Below are positions 1 through 8,370 of a stretch of 64,000 nucleotides of DNA, piece by piece (position 1 is the stretch's first letter; every line of letters starts with the position of its first letter). The notes under the pieces were generated by a model. It searched no databases. It saw only the letters and a list, made by a program, of their open reading frames with translations, and was not told the DNA's origin. This stretch comes from Paracoccus ravus. GTDB lineage: Bacteria; Pseudomonadota; Alphaproteobacteria; Rhodobacterales; Rhodobacteraceae. The stretch lies in the NCBI RefSeq assembly GCF_004522175.1, contig NZ_SDEB01000017.1, forward strand, positions 1-64,000, read 5' to 3'. A program made the position numbers and the translations under genes.

Positions 1-171
1 GTGTTCCGAAAACCTCCGGTCAAAAATGGCCCTCTGAGGCCGGCCCCTTTATGAGGATCGGGACGCGCGGATCTCCATCTTGGCAGCGGTCATCTCGCCG
101 ACATGCCGGATACGTTTGTGCAGGCTGCTCACGTCGAAATCCAATCGGCGCTTGCAACGGGGCGGGCCATA

Positions 172-560
172 CGTTTTTACCCCAAGGCTCGATGCCGTGC
201 GATGCGCCTTCAGATACGTCGCGTCGATCATGATCGTCTTGTGCTCAGGCTCTCGGCGGCCAGGCCGATCATGATCCTAGCGAAGCCCCCATTGTCACTC
301 CAGCGCTTCCATCGGTTGTAGAGGGTCTTTGCCGGACCGTATGCCTTCGGCGCGTCGCACCACCTCAACCCATTGCGATTAATGAGGATTATACCGCTGA
401 GGATGCGACGATCATCAACCCGGGGCTTGCCGTGCCTCTTGGGAAAGAACGGTTTCATACGCCCCATCTGGACGTCGCTCAGCCAATAAAGGTTGCTCAT
501 CGATGAGGTCTCCTTGCGGAGCCTGAATCACGCCAAATGCCTGAAATCAATGGGTCTGGA
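172..560 (-). mobile_element. Truncated IS5-family (IS427/IS1031-type) insertion sequence remnant
   Basis: The minus strand carries the start of a two-frame IS5-family transposase. OrfA (500 down to 228, 90 aa) has the typical DUF4096-like N-terminus (LSDVQMGRMKPFFP, then GKPRVDDRRILSGI and NGLRWCDAP). The OrfB start follows in another frame at 231 (MIDATYLKAHRTASSL, where the D begins the DDE catalytic domain). After about 19 OrfB residues the similarity stops, near 172. Bases 1-171 read as unrelated sequence, so the rest of the DDE domain and the far inverted repeat are missing. The element is therefore dead. The outer end probably lies near 535-560, but I could not fix the terminal repeat or a target duplication. 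Family assignment is confident; exact borders are not. Confidence 0.75.
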
Positions 561-685
561 GCCTAGCCCCGATCCGAGAAGCTCATATTAGGTGCAGAAT
601 AGGTCTATCTTTTGTTTCGTTGGTTGGCCGCGAATAATCCCGCAGGGGTCAAATCTAGAAGAAAAACACGCGGAAGCAGACACAT

Positions 686-1442
686 CTAAATACTACGTAC
701 CAGCTCAAGAATTGAGCTTGTCTTCCATACAATACCGATGTCGGATTCTGCATTGACACGTCCACTATAAATACCAATTAGTTTGGAAACTGGCCCAGGG
801 TAGGTGGCAATACTCCCGTCTTCCATCGCAACCGCGCCTCCCGAACGATATGCGAGCACAGGCGATCCTGATTGTCCTTGGCGGGAACGGCAGTCAATCA
901 ACTGGATCGGCAGGTTATTAAAATCGATGATCGGTTCGGATGCGATAAACCCGGTGGCCCAAACCGGGTAAACGCCACCAGCTTTGATTCCGAATGGGAA
1001 GCCGACAACGCTGATTGCGTCAGCGGGGCCGATCATCATATTTACGCCTGGCTTCGCAGGATCATACGGATAAAGGGCAACGTTCTCGATTTGAGTTAGT
1101 GGTAGGGCAACAAAATCTGCCCTCGAACCCAATACAGGATGCTCGATCCAGCGTTGTTTTTCATTATCGGGGTCAGAGTAAAGCGGCTCTATTTTCCTCT
1201 GCCAAGACCCTAACTGTCCTTCGACGTTGTGATGAAGCTACAACTTCATTTGGAACACCACCAGTAGGGGAGAAAGGCTTATTGTTGTCTTGGTGCCGTC
1301 CGGTGACGTTATGCCTATTCGTTATCAGGACCGGTCATAGTTTGGAGGGAGACACGAAACCTGTTCCGGTGGAGAGCGCCTGACCGTTAACACGCATCTC
1401 CAGAAGCAACGATTGGATTGAAGGTTTGGCGATCCGTTCCAA
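686..1442 (-). pseudogene. Broken trypsin-like serine protease gene
   Basis: Read on the minus strand, this is a bacterial trypsin-like peptidase of about 245 residues in pieces. The first part has STGTGFV and then LITNRHNVTG, which holds the catalytic His. It is interrupted by an in-frame TGA at 1335-1337, between the two motifs. The reading frame then shifts at about 1236-1244, from EVVAS into HHNVEGQLGSW. The last part (1237 to 686) holds HPVLGSRADFVALPL and the nucleophile motif GQSGSPV. Both the stop and the frameshift must be repaired to make a protein, so I call it a pseudogene. The 5' end is uncertain: a TTG at 1442 or the ATG at 1397 could be the old start. Base composition is lower in GC than its neighbours, and it sits next to IS debris, suggesting acquired DNA under decay. 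The native substrate is unknown. Confidence 0.7.
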
Positions 1443-1851
1443 GTCTGCCTCTCAAATGAATTAGGTTCTGCGGTCATCGCGAATCGTATCTTGTCCACAC
1501 ACAATAATACGTGACGTTATGCATTAAAAAAAGGATAGGTTAGGGCCAAGTGGAGTCTGCTTCGGCGTTCTCAGATAGCGATTCTCCAATTTCTTCGTGC
1601 CGCCGCATTCTCGTGTTTCATGCGGTGAGCAACGAACGGCGGCTTCCCCGCCGCTAACAGCTCTCGTAGCCACATCAAATTGCGCGGTCGCGATCGGCAG
1701 AAATGTCCCGCATCGCCGCCTCTCACGCAAATCACAAGGAAATTCAACTTAGCTAGGTAGCCCGCAGCATTGCGGCAGGTTTCCTTGTCCTAAACTGCAG
1801 AGTTTCCCGACAGGCGCATCCTCGTCCAGAAACACGCGCCGGGCAAATCCT
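1443..1851. other. Intergenic stretch with no convincing gene
   Basis: About 400 bases between the broken protease and puuD. A 68-codon open frame on the minus strand (1730-1524) has no recognisable domain, no good ribosome binding site and arginine/cysteine-rich composition, so I do not call it. The stretch contains an A-run at about 1526-1532 and is less GC-rich than the flanking chromosome, consistent with continuing remnant DNA from the decayed segment at 1-1440. Confidence 0.5.
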
Positions 1852-3099
1852 TCAATTCGCGGCGAAGGCTTTGGGCAGGCCGCGATACCAATCCATGATC
1901 GCCTGCCGCTCGGCAGGCTCCATGAAGCTGACATTCGCGGGGGGCATGGCATTGGTCACGCCCGCCTGAATGAAGATCTCGCGCGCGGCGCGGGTGATGT
2001 CGTCGGGGGTCTCGAGCAGGACGCCCTTGGGCGCAATGTGGATGCCCTCATATGAGGGCTCCCTGGCGTGGCACATCGAGCAACGGCCCACGACCGCATT
2101 ATAGGCCTCGTCCCAGCCCGGGGCATCGACCATGGCCTGCTGCGTCGGGGTCAGGATGCGGGCCTCGGATTCCTCGAGCGTCTGGCGGAACATCGGCGCG
2201 GTCGAGATCCACATCACCAGGATGAACAGGATCGCGGTGATCGCCCAGCACCACCAAAGCTGTCCCTTGCGGGCATGCATGGTGTTGAAGAAATGCCGGA
2301 TGGTCACGCCCATCAGAAAGATCAGCCCGGCGATCACCCAGTTCAGTTCCGAGGCGAAGGCCAGCGGGTAATGGTTCGACAGCATCAGGAACACGACCGG
2401 AAGCGTCAGGTAGTTGTTATGGGTCGAGCGCAGCTTGGCGATCTTGCCGTATTTCGGATCGGCGGGACGGCCGGCCTTGAGATCCGCCACGACGATGCGC
2501 TGGTTTGGCATGATGATGAAGAACACGTTCGCCGTCATGATCGTCGCGGTGAAAGCGCCCAGATGCAGCATGGTCGCGCGGCCTGTGAAGATCTGGTTGT
2601 AGCCCCAGCCCATCGCCAAGAGCATTGCAAACAAGAGCAGCATCAGCAGGGTCGGAGTCTCGCCGAGCCTGGACTTGCACAGGAAATCATAGATCAGCCA
2701 GCCGAGAGAGAGCGACGCGGCCGAGATCAGGATCGCCTGCCAGGGCGCAAGCTCCATCTTGGCCGGGTCGATCAGGAACAGTTCGGAGCCGACCCAATAG
2801 GTGACCATCAGAAGCGCCGCTCCCGAGATCCAGGTCATGTAGCTTTCCCATTTGAACCAAGTCAGATGCTCGGGCATCCGTTCCGGCGCGACCAGATATT
2901 TCTGGATATGGTAGAAGCCGCCGCCATGGACCTGCCATTCCTCGCCATGCGCGCCCTTGGGCAGATGCGGGGCTTTCTGCAGGCCCAGGTCGAGGGCGAC
3001 AAAATAAAAGGACGAGCCGATCCAGGCGATCGCGGTGACGACATGCGTCCAGCGAATCGCAAAGGCCAGCCAGTCCCAGATCACGGCGAAATCGGACAT
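1852..3099 (-). CDS. puuD: Membrane-bound urate hydroxylase/oxidase PuuD with C-terminal cytochrome c
   Basis: A 415-aa protein with about eight to nine hydrophobic helices over residues 1-310 (starting IWDWLAFAIRWTHVVTAIAWIGSSFYF, a family hallmark, here split in description) and a C-terminal class I cytochrome c domain. The heme site is CSMCH, and a later Met in NAMPPANVSFM may be the axial ligand. This is the architecture of PuuD, the urate oxidase that replaces soluble uricase in many alphaproteobacteria. It converts urate to 5-hydroxyisourate and passes electrons to the cytochrome chain. The start ATG at 3099 begins MSDFAVIWDW. It is the last gene of a minus-strand run, 144 bases after the sensor kinase stop. 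The next enzyme of the pathway, HIU hydrolase, lies 45 kb away in the same window. Confidence 0.92.
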   Translation of the reverse strand: MSDFAVIWDWLAFAIRWTHVVTAIAWIGSSFYFVALDLGLQKAPHLPKGAHGEEWQVHGGGFYHIQKYLVAPERMPEHLTWFKWESYMTWISGAALLMVTYWVGSELFLIDPAKMELAPWQAILISAASLSLGWLIYDFLCKSRLGETPTLLMLLLFAMLLAMGWGYNQIFTGRATMLHLGAFTATIMTANVFFIIMPNQRIVVADLKAGRPADPKYGKIAKLRSTHNNYLTLPVVFLMLSNHYPLAFASELNWVIAGLIFLMGVTIRHFFNTMHARKGQLWWCWAITAILFILVMWISTAPMFRQTLEESEARILTPTQQAMVDAPGWDEAYNAVVGRCSMCHAREPSYEGIHIAPKGVLLETPDDITRAAREIFIQAGVTNAMPPANVSFMEPAERQAIMDWYRGLPKAFAAN

Positions 3100-3243
3100 G
3101 CATTGCTCCTGTCTTGCTGGAGAAACCCTAGCCGATCCGGCGCCTTCTCGGAAATCGGCAGGAGTGCCGTTGCTGTCTTAACCCTGCGTTGAAAATCGGC
3201 GCAATAGCCCAAACTCAAGCCAACCTGTTTCCCATGCGCGCGA

Positions 3244-4557
3244 TCAGGCCGGCAATATCAGAATTGCGGCCAGCCCGCCCATCGACGACTCGTTGAGCTG
3301 CAAATGCCCGCCATGCAGCGCCGCGAGATCGGCGACGATCGCGAGGCCAAGCCCGCTACCCGGCGGACCGCTCTCGTCAAGCCGACCGCCCCGCGCCATG
3401 GCCCGGGCGTGATCTTCGGCCGACATGCCCGGTCCGTCATCCTCGATCATGATGCGCAGCGTGGCCCTGTCCTCGGGCCGGGCGGCGATCCTGATCCGGC
3501 CATTGGACCACTTCACCGCATTCTCGATCAGATTACCCAGCATCTCTTCGAGATCCTGCCGCTCGCCCGCGAAAGAAAGCCCGGGCGGGATCTCGGTCTC
3601 GAGCTTCAGTTCGGCGATCGAGATCGGCCCGCGCAATACCATGAGCAGATCCTCGACCACCGGCAGCAGGGCGGTACGTTGTCCCAAGGTCCGCGTGCCT
3701 CCGGCACTGCGGGCCCGGCGCAGATGCCAGCCGATCTGGCTGTCCATGCGCGCGACCAGCCCCTGTCCGGGATGGTCGATGGGGAGGCTGTTGCCCAGGG
3801 CCGCCAAGGGCGTTTTCAGCGAATGGGCGAGATTGCCGACATGTTCACGGCTGCGCGACAGAACCAGCCGGTTCTGTTCCAGCAGACCATTGATCTCGGC
3901 CGCGATGGGCCGCAGTTCGGCTACCTGTGGCAAAGGCAGGGTCTCGGCCTTGCCCGCCCGGATCGCACGCAGATCGCGGCCCAGCCGGTCGAGGCTGCGC
4001 AGCCCTGCCGCGACCTGGATCAGGCTCGCGAGCGTCAGCGCCATTCCCAGAAAGCCGAGCGAAACGGCCAGCGGACGACGCAAGCGGGCAAGGCTCGCAT
4101 CGATCTCGGCGCGCGGGGCGGCCACGACCACGGCGAGGCCCGATGGTAGATCGGGCAGCGTGAACCTGTGGCGCAGGATGCGCAGCGGTGCGCCGTCCGG
4201 ACCTGTTCCCGCGCCGCCAGTGAAATCCGCATCGGGCGCGCGCATGACATTGTCGAAAAGCGAGGCGGATTTGGCAATGACCCGCTCGCCCTGCTGCAAC
4301 TGCCAATACCATCCCGAAAGAGGAATGCCAAAGCGCGGGTCGCTTGGCTCCTGCGCTGTCATGGGCCGGCCTGCCTCGTCGATGGTTGCGGCGGCGATCA
4401 GCGCATCTGCGACGGCCTCGGCCTCGGCGTCGAAACGGTCGGTTATGAAACGCTCCATGATATCCGCAATGGCCAGATAGCCGGCAAAAAGCGCGGCCCC
4501 CGTCAATACGGCGCCCAGCCCGATCAAGCGTGTCCGGATGGAGTTGCGCAGGATCAA
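3244..4557 (-). CDS. Sensor histidine kinase (PhoQ-like)
   Basis: A 437-aa two-component sensor kinase. There is a TM helix near residues 11-30, a periplasmic domain of about 130 residues, a second TM near 165-185, then the kinase core. The phospho-accepting His is in HVGNLAHSLKTPLAALG. The N box is NLIENAVKW, G1 is DDGPGMS and G2 is GSGLGLAIV. The HSLKTPL form of the H box is typical of PhoQ-type kinases that sense through the periplasm. It overlaps the response regulator stop by 4 bases (4554-4557), so the two are translationally coupled. The signal cannot be read from the sequence. PepSY-like periplasmic genes on either side suggest that an envelope or metal-linked stimulus is worth considering. 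Confidence 0.9.
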   Translation of the reverse strand: MILRNSIRTRLIGLGAVLTGAALFAGYLAIADIMERFITDRFDAEAEAVADALIAAATIDEAGRPMTAQEPSDPRFGIPLSGWYWQLQQGERVIAKSASLFDNVMRAPDADFTGGAGTGPDGAPLRILRHRFTLPDLPSGLAVVVAAPRAEIDASLARLRRPLAVSLGFLGMALTLASLIQVAAGLRSLDRLGRDLRAIRAGKAETLPLPQVAELRPIAAEINGLLEQNRLVLSRSREHVGNLAHSLKTPLAALGNSLPIDHPGQGLVARMDSQIGWHLRRARSAGGTRTLGQRTALLPVVEDLLMVLRGPISIAELKLETEIPPGLSFAGERQDLEEMLGNLIENAVKWSNGRIRIAARPEDRATLRIMIEDDGPGMSAEDHARAMARGGRLDESGPPGSGLGLAIVADLAALHGGHLQLNESSMGGLAAILILPA

Positions 4558-5219
4558 GCCTGACCCCGCAGCACATATCCTTCGCCGCGCCTTGTCTCGA
4601 TCAGGCCTTCGCCGATCTTGCGGCGCAAGCGGCCGATGACGACCTCGATGGATTTGAAATCTCGGTCGGTGGCCGCGTCGTAGAGATGCTCTGACAATTC
4701 GCTGCGGCTGACGACGCGGTTCTGGTGGTGGATCAGGTAGGACAGGATGCGGGCCTCGAAGGCGGTCAGTTTCAGTGCCATCCCGTTGCGGGTGATCACG
4801 CCAAGCTGACTGTCGAGCCGCAGCGGCCCGGCCTTGATAATGGCCTGCGCATGGCCCGCCGCGCGCCGCACGAGGGTCTGGGCGCGGATCACCACCTCGT
4901 CGAGACGAAAGGGTTTGACTGCGTAATCATCCGCTCCGGCCCGAAAACCCGCGACCTTGTCGGTCCAGTCGCCGCGCGCGGTCAGGATCAGCACGGGCAT
5001 CTTGATCCCGTTTTCGCGCCAATGCGTCAGGACCTCGATCCCCGGCATTCCGGGCAGGCCCAGATCCAGCACCGCAAGGTCATAGCTTTCGGTGGCTCCG
5101 AGATATTCGCCGCGTTCCCCGTCGCGGGCGATGTCGCAGGCAAATCCTCCGGCGCGCAGGGCCAGGTCAAGCTGCTCCGAAAGGATGGGATCATCCTCGA
5201 CAATCAGGCATTTCATCAC
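4554..5219 (-). CDS. OmpR/PhoP-family response regulator
   Basis: A 221-aa DNA-binding response regulator. The receiver domain (residues 1-115) has the acidic pair EDD, the phosphorylation Asp in LAVLDLGLPGMPG, and the conserved Lys in DDYAVKPF. An OmpR-type winged helix follows (about 125-220), with LTAFEARILSYLI, a recognition-helix region DRDFKSIEVVIGRLRRKI, and the wing IETRRGEGYVLRG. It overlaps its upstream neighbour at 5216-5219 and the kinase at 4554-4557, so PepSY protein, regulator and kinase form one tightly packed minus-strand operon. The divergently transcribed gene at 5777 is a plausible target. The fit to the PhoP subfamily is good, but the orthologue name is not certain. Confidence 0.92.
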   Translation of the reverse strand: MMKCLIVEDDPILSEQLDLALRAGGFACDIARDGERGEYLGATESYDLAVLDLGLPGMPGIEVLTHWRENGIKMPVLILTARGDWTDKVAGFRAGADDYAVKPFRLDEVVIRAQTLVRRAAGHAQAIIKAGPLRLDSQLGVITRNGMALKLTAFEARILSYLIHHQNRVVSRSELSEHLYDAATDRDFKSIEVVIGRLRRKIGEGLIETRRGEGYVLRGQA

Positions 5220-5647
5220 TTTTCTCCGCTCGAGCGGCGGGCGCGGGTCAGGCCCGCGCCCCTGACTTCCAGAAAGGACCCGTCATGCGCATCCAGCCGG
5301 ATGAGGATGACGTCCCGGTCCGGGGTGAGAAGCCGCAATTCGTGGACGAGTTCCACCCCTCGGTCCCGCTCGCCCGGCGTCGGAGGACGCAGCCGGGCCG
5401 CAATCAGCCTGCCGCGGAACCGTGTCGTGGCCAGGCGCGCCGCCTCATTCAGCGGCAGAACGCGCTGCTCGGGGGTGATGAATATGTCGTAATCCGGCGA
5501 CAGGCCCTCGGCTTCGGCTTCGGCATTCGGTTCGGGCCATCGCGGCGCGGCGCTGAGGTGAAGCGGCGTGCAGGCCATAGCGGTCGCTGCCATGACCAGC
5601 AGGGCGCGGCGGCATCGAAAGGAAAGCGGGGGCAGGAGGCTGGACAT
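5216..5647 (-). CDS. Periplasmic PepSY-domain protein, first gene of the two-component operon
   Basis: A 143-aa protein starting at the ATG at 5647 (MSSLLPPLSF). It has a basic N-terminus, a hydrophobic signal segment (ALLVMAATAMACTPLHLSAA), and a PepSY-like domain in the last 85 residues: AARLATTRFRGRLIAARL, then a strand ending VRGAGL. PepSY domains are small periplasmic modules often found beside PhoPQ-like systems and thought to modulate proteases or sensor kinases. The stop overlaps the regulator start by four bases. A longer frame reaches an ATG at 5674, but those nine residues look unlike a signal peptide. Function beyond a probable accessory role for the sensor is inference. Confidence 0.7.
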   Translation of the reverse strand: MSSLLPPLSFRCRRALLVMAATAMACTPLHLSAAPRWPEPNAEAEAEGLSPDYDIFITPEQRVLPLNEAARLATTRFRGRLIAARLRPPTPGERDRGVELVHELRLLTPDRDVILIRLDAHDGSFLEVRGAGLTRARRSSGEK

Positions 5648-5776
5648 GGTCCCAGCATAGGGCCAGAAGTCCAAACGAAAACCAAATGATCCATTCGTCT
5701 TCGGTTAGCGCAGGTTTGGCTAGAAGCGATTCGCAGGGGGCATGCCCCGGTTGATTTAGACAAAGCAGGAAATGAC

Positions 5777-6607
5777 ATGAGCAGAAACTTCACATCCTCG
5801 GTCGCCGCGGCGGCCATGATGGCCTTGCTGGCTGGATCGGCTTTCGCACAGACCCCGGCGGCACCCGAAACCAACCCACCGCGCGCCGCGGCTCAGGCGC
5901 CCGTCGCGCTGCCGCAGGTGCTTGCGGATGCGGGGCTTACCGATGTCACGCGCAAAGAGACCCGGCGCGGCGAGCGCATCAATGGCAAGCTGGCCGATGG
6001 AACGGTGATCAACGCGATGCTGAATGCCCAGGGTGTGCTGGCCGGTCTGCGCGCCGAGGGCGACGCCCTGCTGCCCGCCTCGATCACCGACGCGCTGATC
6101 CCGCAGGCCGTGCGCAGCCAGCCGATCTTTGCCGAGATCACCGGGCTGAATGCCGTGTTCATGGGCGAGCAGGGTGTCATGCTCTCGGGTACGGACGCGC
6201 AAAAGAACCCGCTGCGCGCCGCTTTTGCCGAGGATGGCACGCTGATGCGCTTTGGCCGCGGTGAGATGGGTCGCGATCGCGGTCCCGATCGCAAGCATGG
6301 CGGCAGGGATGGCGGCCGCGAGGCGCATGGCAAGCACGGCGACCACGACGGCATGAAGCATCCCCGTCGCGGAGATCGCGCCGAGGGCCATGGTCCGCGT
6401 GGCGATGACATGCGGCGCGAGGCGGGCGAGATGCCGCTCGGGGCCGATGAGGTCCGCGCGAGCCTGACTGAGGCGGGCTACACCGAGATCGGCCAGATCC
6501 TTCAGCAAGGCCCGATCACCATTGCCCAGGTCACCAATCCCGAGGGCGAACGCGTGCTGGTGGAACTGGATCCCGCAGGTCAGGTGGTCCGCGAACTCAA
6601 CCGCTGA
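5777..6607 (+). CDS. Secreted protein with two PepSY-like modules joined by a His/Asp/Gly-rich linker
   Basis: A 276-aa protein starting at ATG 5777 after AGGAAATGAC. A cleavable signal peptide is clear (MSRNFTSSVAAAAMMALLAG, then SAFAQ). Residues about 40-95 (LPQVLADAGLTDV ... LAGLRAEGD) and about 225-276 (EVRASLTEAGYTEIGQILQ ... VVRELNR) look like two divergent PepSY-type alpha/beta repeats. Between them, residues about 165-215 are crowded with His, Asp, Arg and Gly (for example HGKHGDHDGMKH), which could bind metal. The gene is divergent from the two-component operon with a 129-base shared intergenic region, so it is a likely regulon member. It ends at a strong terminator. I do not recognise a named family. 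Confidence 0.75.
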   Translation: MSRNFTSSVAAAAMMALLAGSAFAQTPAAPETNPPRAAAQAPVALPQVLADAGLTDVTRKETRRGERINGKLADGTVINAMLNAQGVLAGLRAEGDALLPASITDALIPQAVRSQPIFAEITGLNAVFMGEQGVMLSGTDAQKNPLRAAFAEDGTLMRFGRGEMGRDRGPDRKHGGRDGGREAHGKHGDHDGMKHPRRGDRAEGHGPRGDDMRREAGEMPLGADEVRASLTEAGYTEIGQILQQGPITIAQVTNPEGERVLVELDPAGQVVRELNR

Positions 6608-6633
6608 ACCAGGACTTTTCGACCGGACCCAGA

Positions 6634-6664
6634 GGCGTGGCATGTTTGCCACGCCTTCTTCTAT
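6634..6664 (+). terminator. Rho-independent terminator after the His-rich PepSY-like gene
   Basis: A perfect 9-bp stem (GGCGTGGCA at 6634-6642 with TGCCACGCC at 6647-6655), a 4-base TGTT loop and a pyrimidine-rich T tract. It ends the 5777 gene before opgG. Confidence 0.85.
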
Positions 6665-6791
6665 TTTTCGTGATCGGATAAAGAATTGGCAAGGCTTTGC
6701 CGTTCGTAGTTAAAAGGCTTGCCTGATCGTCGTCACAATGCCAAATCCGCACGGATTTTCGCCCCTTTGGGGCAAGTACCGGGACCAGTCG

Positions 6792-8366
6792 ATGTATCGT
6801 CGTGAATTTGTCATATCTGCCGGAGCCGCCCTTGGCGCGGCCGGCGCGCTCAGCTCGAAATTCGGAGCGGCGCAGGCCCAGGACGCCTCGGCGGCCGCTG
6901 TTCCCGCGCAGGATGCGGCGCAGCCTGCCGCACGGCCCTTCGGCTTCGAGGATGTGGCGGCTCTGGCACAGGAACTTGGTGCAAATGCCTATAATTACCG
7001 GGATTCGGACCTGGTCGGCAGTTTTGCCAATCTGACCTATGACCAGTATCGTGGCATCCGTTTCCGCCGCGACCGCGACCCCTGGCTGGGCAGCCGAGAT
7101 TTCGCGCTGGATCTGCTGGCGCCGGGCGCGATTTTCCATGAGCCGGTCGATATCAGCCTGGTCGATAATGGCGTGGTCATTCCGGTGAAATTCGACCCGC
7201 ATATGTTCGAGTTCGATTCCAGCCTGTTCCCGGATGGCGTCGATTACGAGACCGTGGGCAATATGGGGTTTTCCGGCTTCCGGCTGCGCGCGCCGCTGAA
7301 CCGGCCCGATGTCATGGACGAATTCGCGGTGTTCCAGGGCGCGAGCTATTTCAGGGCGGTGGCGCGAGGCACTCTATACGGGATCTCGGCCCGCGGTCTG
7401 GCCATCGGGACGGGCAGTGCCGAGGGCGAGGAGTTTCCCTTGTTCCGGGCCTTCTGGATCCACAAGCCCAACCCGCAGGACCGTTCGGTCCTGATCCATG
7501 CGCTGCTGGACAGCCGCTCGGTGGCGGGAGCCTTTGAGTTTCGCGTCACCCCCGGTGCCGAAACCGTGTTCGACACGCGCGTGGCGCTGTTCCCGCGCCG
7601 CGAGATGCGCAATGTCGGGATTGCGCCCTTGACGTCGATGTATTGGTTTGGACCCACCGACCGCACGCGCGTTGACGATTACCGGCCGGCGGTCCATGAC
7701 AGCGACGGCCTGCAGATGCTGACCGGAGGCGAGCAGCGGCTGTGGCGCGTCCTGTCGGGGCATAGCACGCTGCAGATCTCGGCCTTTTCCGATGTCGATC
7801 CGCTGGGCTTCGGGCTCGCGCAGCGCGCAAGGCGCTTCGAAGCCTATCAGGATGCCGAAGCGCGCTATGAGAAACGCCCCTCGGCCTGGATCGCACCGCA
7901 GGATGGCTGGGGCGCGGGCACCGTTACCTTGGTCGAGATCCCGGTCCAGAACGAGTTCAACGACAATATCGTCAGCTTCTGGCAGCCGGCTGATCCTCTG
8001 ACCGCGGGCGAGCGGCATGATTTCAACTATATGCTGAGCTTCTCGCCCGAGCCGCCCGACAGCGCCCCCATCTCGCGCGTGATCGAGACCATGTCCGGCC
8101 AATCCGTGAACAATGCCTCGGCGCGGACCTTTGTCATCGATTTTGACCTGTCGGTCTTTGGCGCGGACGACCCGCTGGCGCATATCAAGACCTCGTCCGG
8201 GACGATCGGGCACAGCTACCTGCTGCGTCTGGCCGATCAGGGTCGGATGCGGTTGGCATTCGAATATATTCCCGAGGGCGAGAAACTTGCAGATCTCTCG
8301 GCGGTTCTCAATGGACCGGAAGGCCCTCTGAGTGAAACCTGGATCGCGCGCTGGACCCGCGAGTGA
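6792..8366 (+). CDS. opgG: Periplasmic glucan biosynthesis protein G
   Basis: A 524-aa MdoG/OpgG-family protein that helps build or branch osmoregulated periplasmic glucans from the chain made by OpgH. The chosen ATG at 6792 gives MYRREFVISAGAALGAAGA, a twin-arginine-like signal (RREFVI plus a hydrophobic run ending AQAQ). An upstream in-frame ATG at 6738 would add 18 residues and spoil the signal. Family motifs include FGFEDVAALAQEL, YRGIRFRRDRDPWLG near the mature N-terminus and the C-terminal NVxx-type beta domain (SETWIARWTRE). opgH starts a few bases after the stop, and opgC follows, so this is a three-gene glucan operon. Full length and intact. Confidence 0.93.
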   Translation: MYRREFVISAGAALGAAGALSSKFGAAQAQDASAAAVPAQDAAQPAARPFGFEDVAALAQELGANAYNYRDSDLVGSFANLTYDQYRGIRFRRDRDPWLGSRDFALDLLAPGAIFHEPVDISLVDNGVVIPVKFDPHMFEFDSSLFPDGVDYETVGNMGFSGFRLRAPLNRPDVMDEFAVFQGASYFRAVARGTLYGISARGLAIGTGSAEGEEFPLFRAFWIHKPNPQDRSVLIHALLDSRSVAGAFEFRVTPGAETVFDTRVALFPRREMRNVGIAPLTSMYWFGPTDRTRVDDYRPAVHDSDGLQMLTGGEQRLWRVLSGHSTLQISAFSDVDPLGFGLAQRARRFEAYQDAEARYEKRPSAWIAPQDGWGAGTVTLVEIPVQNEFNDNIVSFWQPADPLTAGERHDFNYMLSFSPEPPDSAPISRVIETMSGQSVNNASARTFVIDFDLSVFGADDPLAHIKTSSGTIGHSYLLRLADQGRMRLAFEYIPEGEKLADLSAVLNGPEGPLSETWIARWTRE

Positions 8367-8370
8367 CGCC

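Noticed and set aside
1524-1730. A 68-codon minus-strand frame in the decayed left segment
   Set aside because: No ribosome site, no domain, low-quality composition; more likely chance or remnant.
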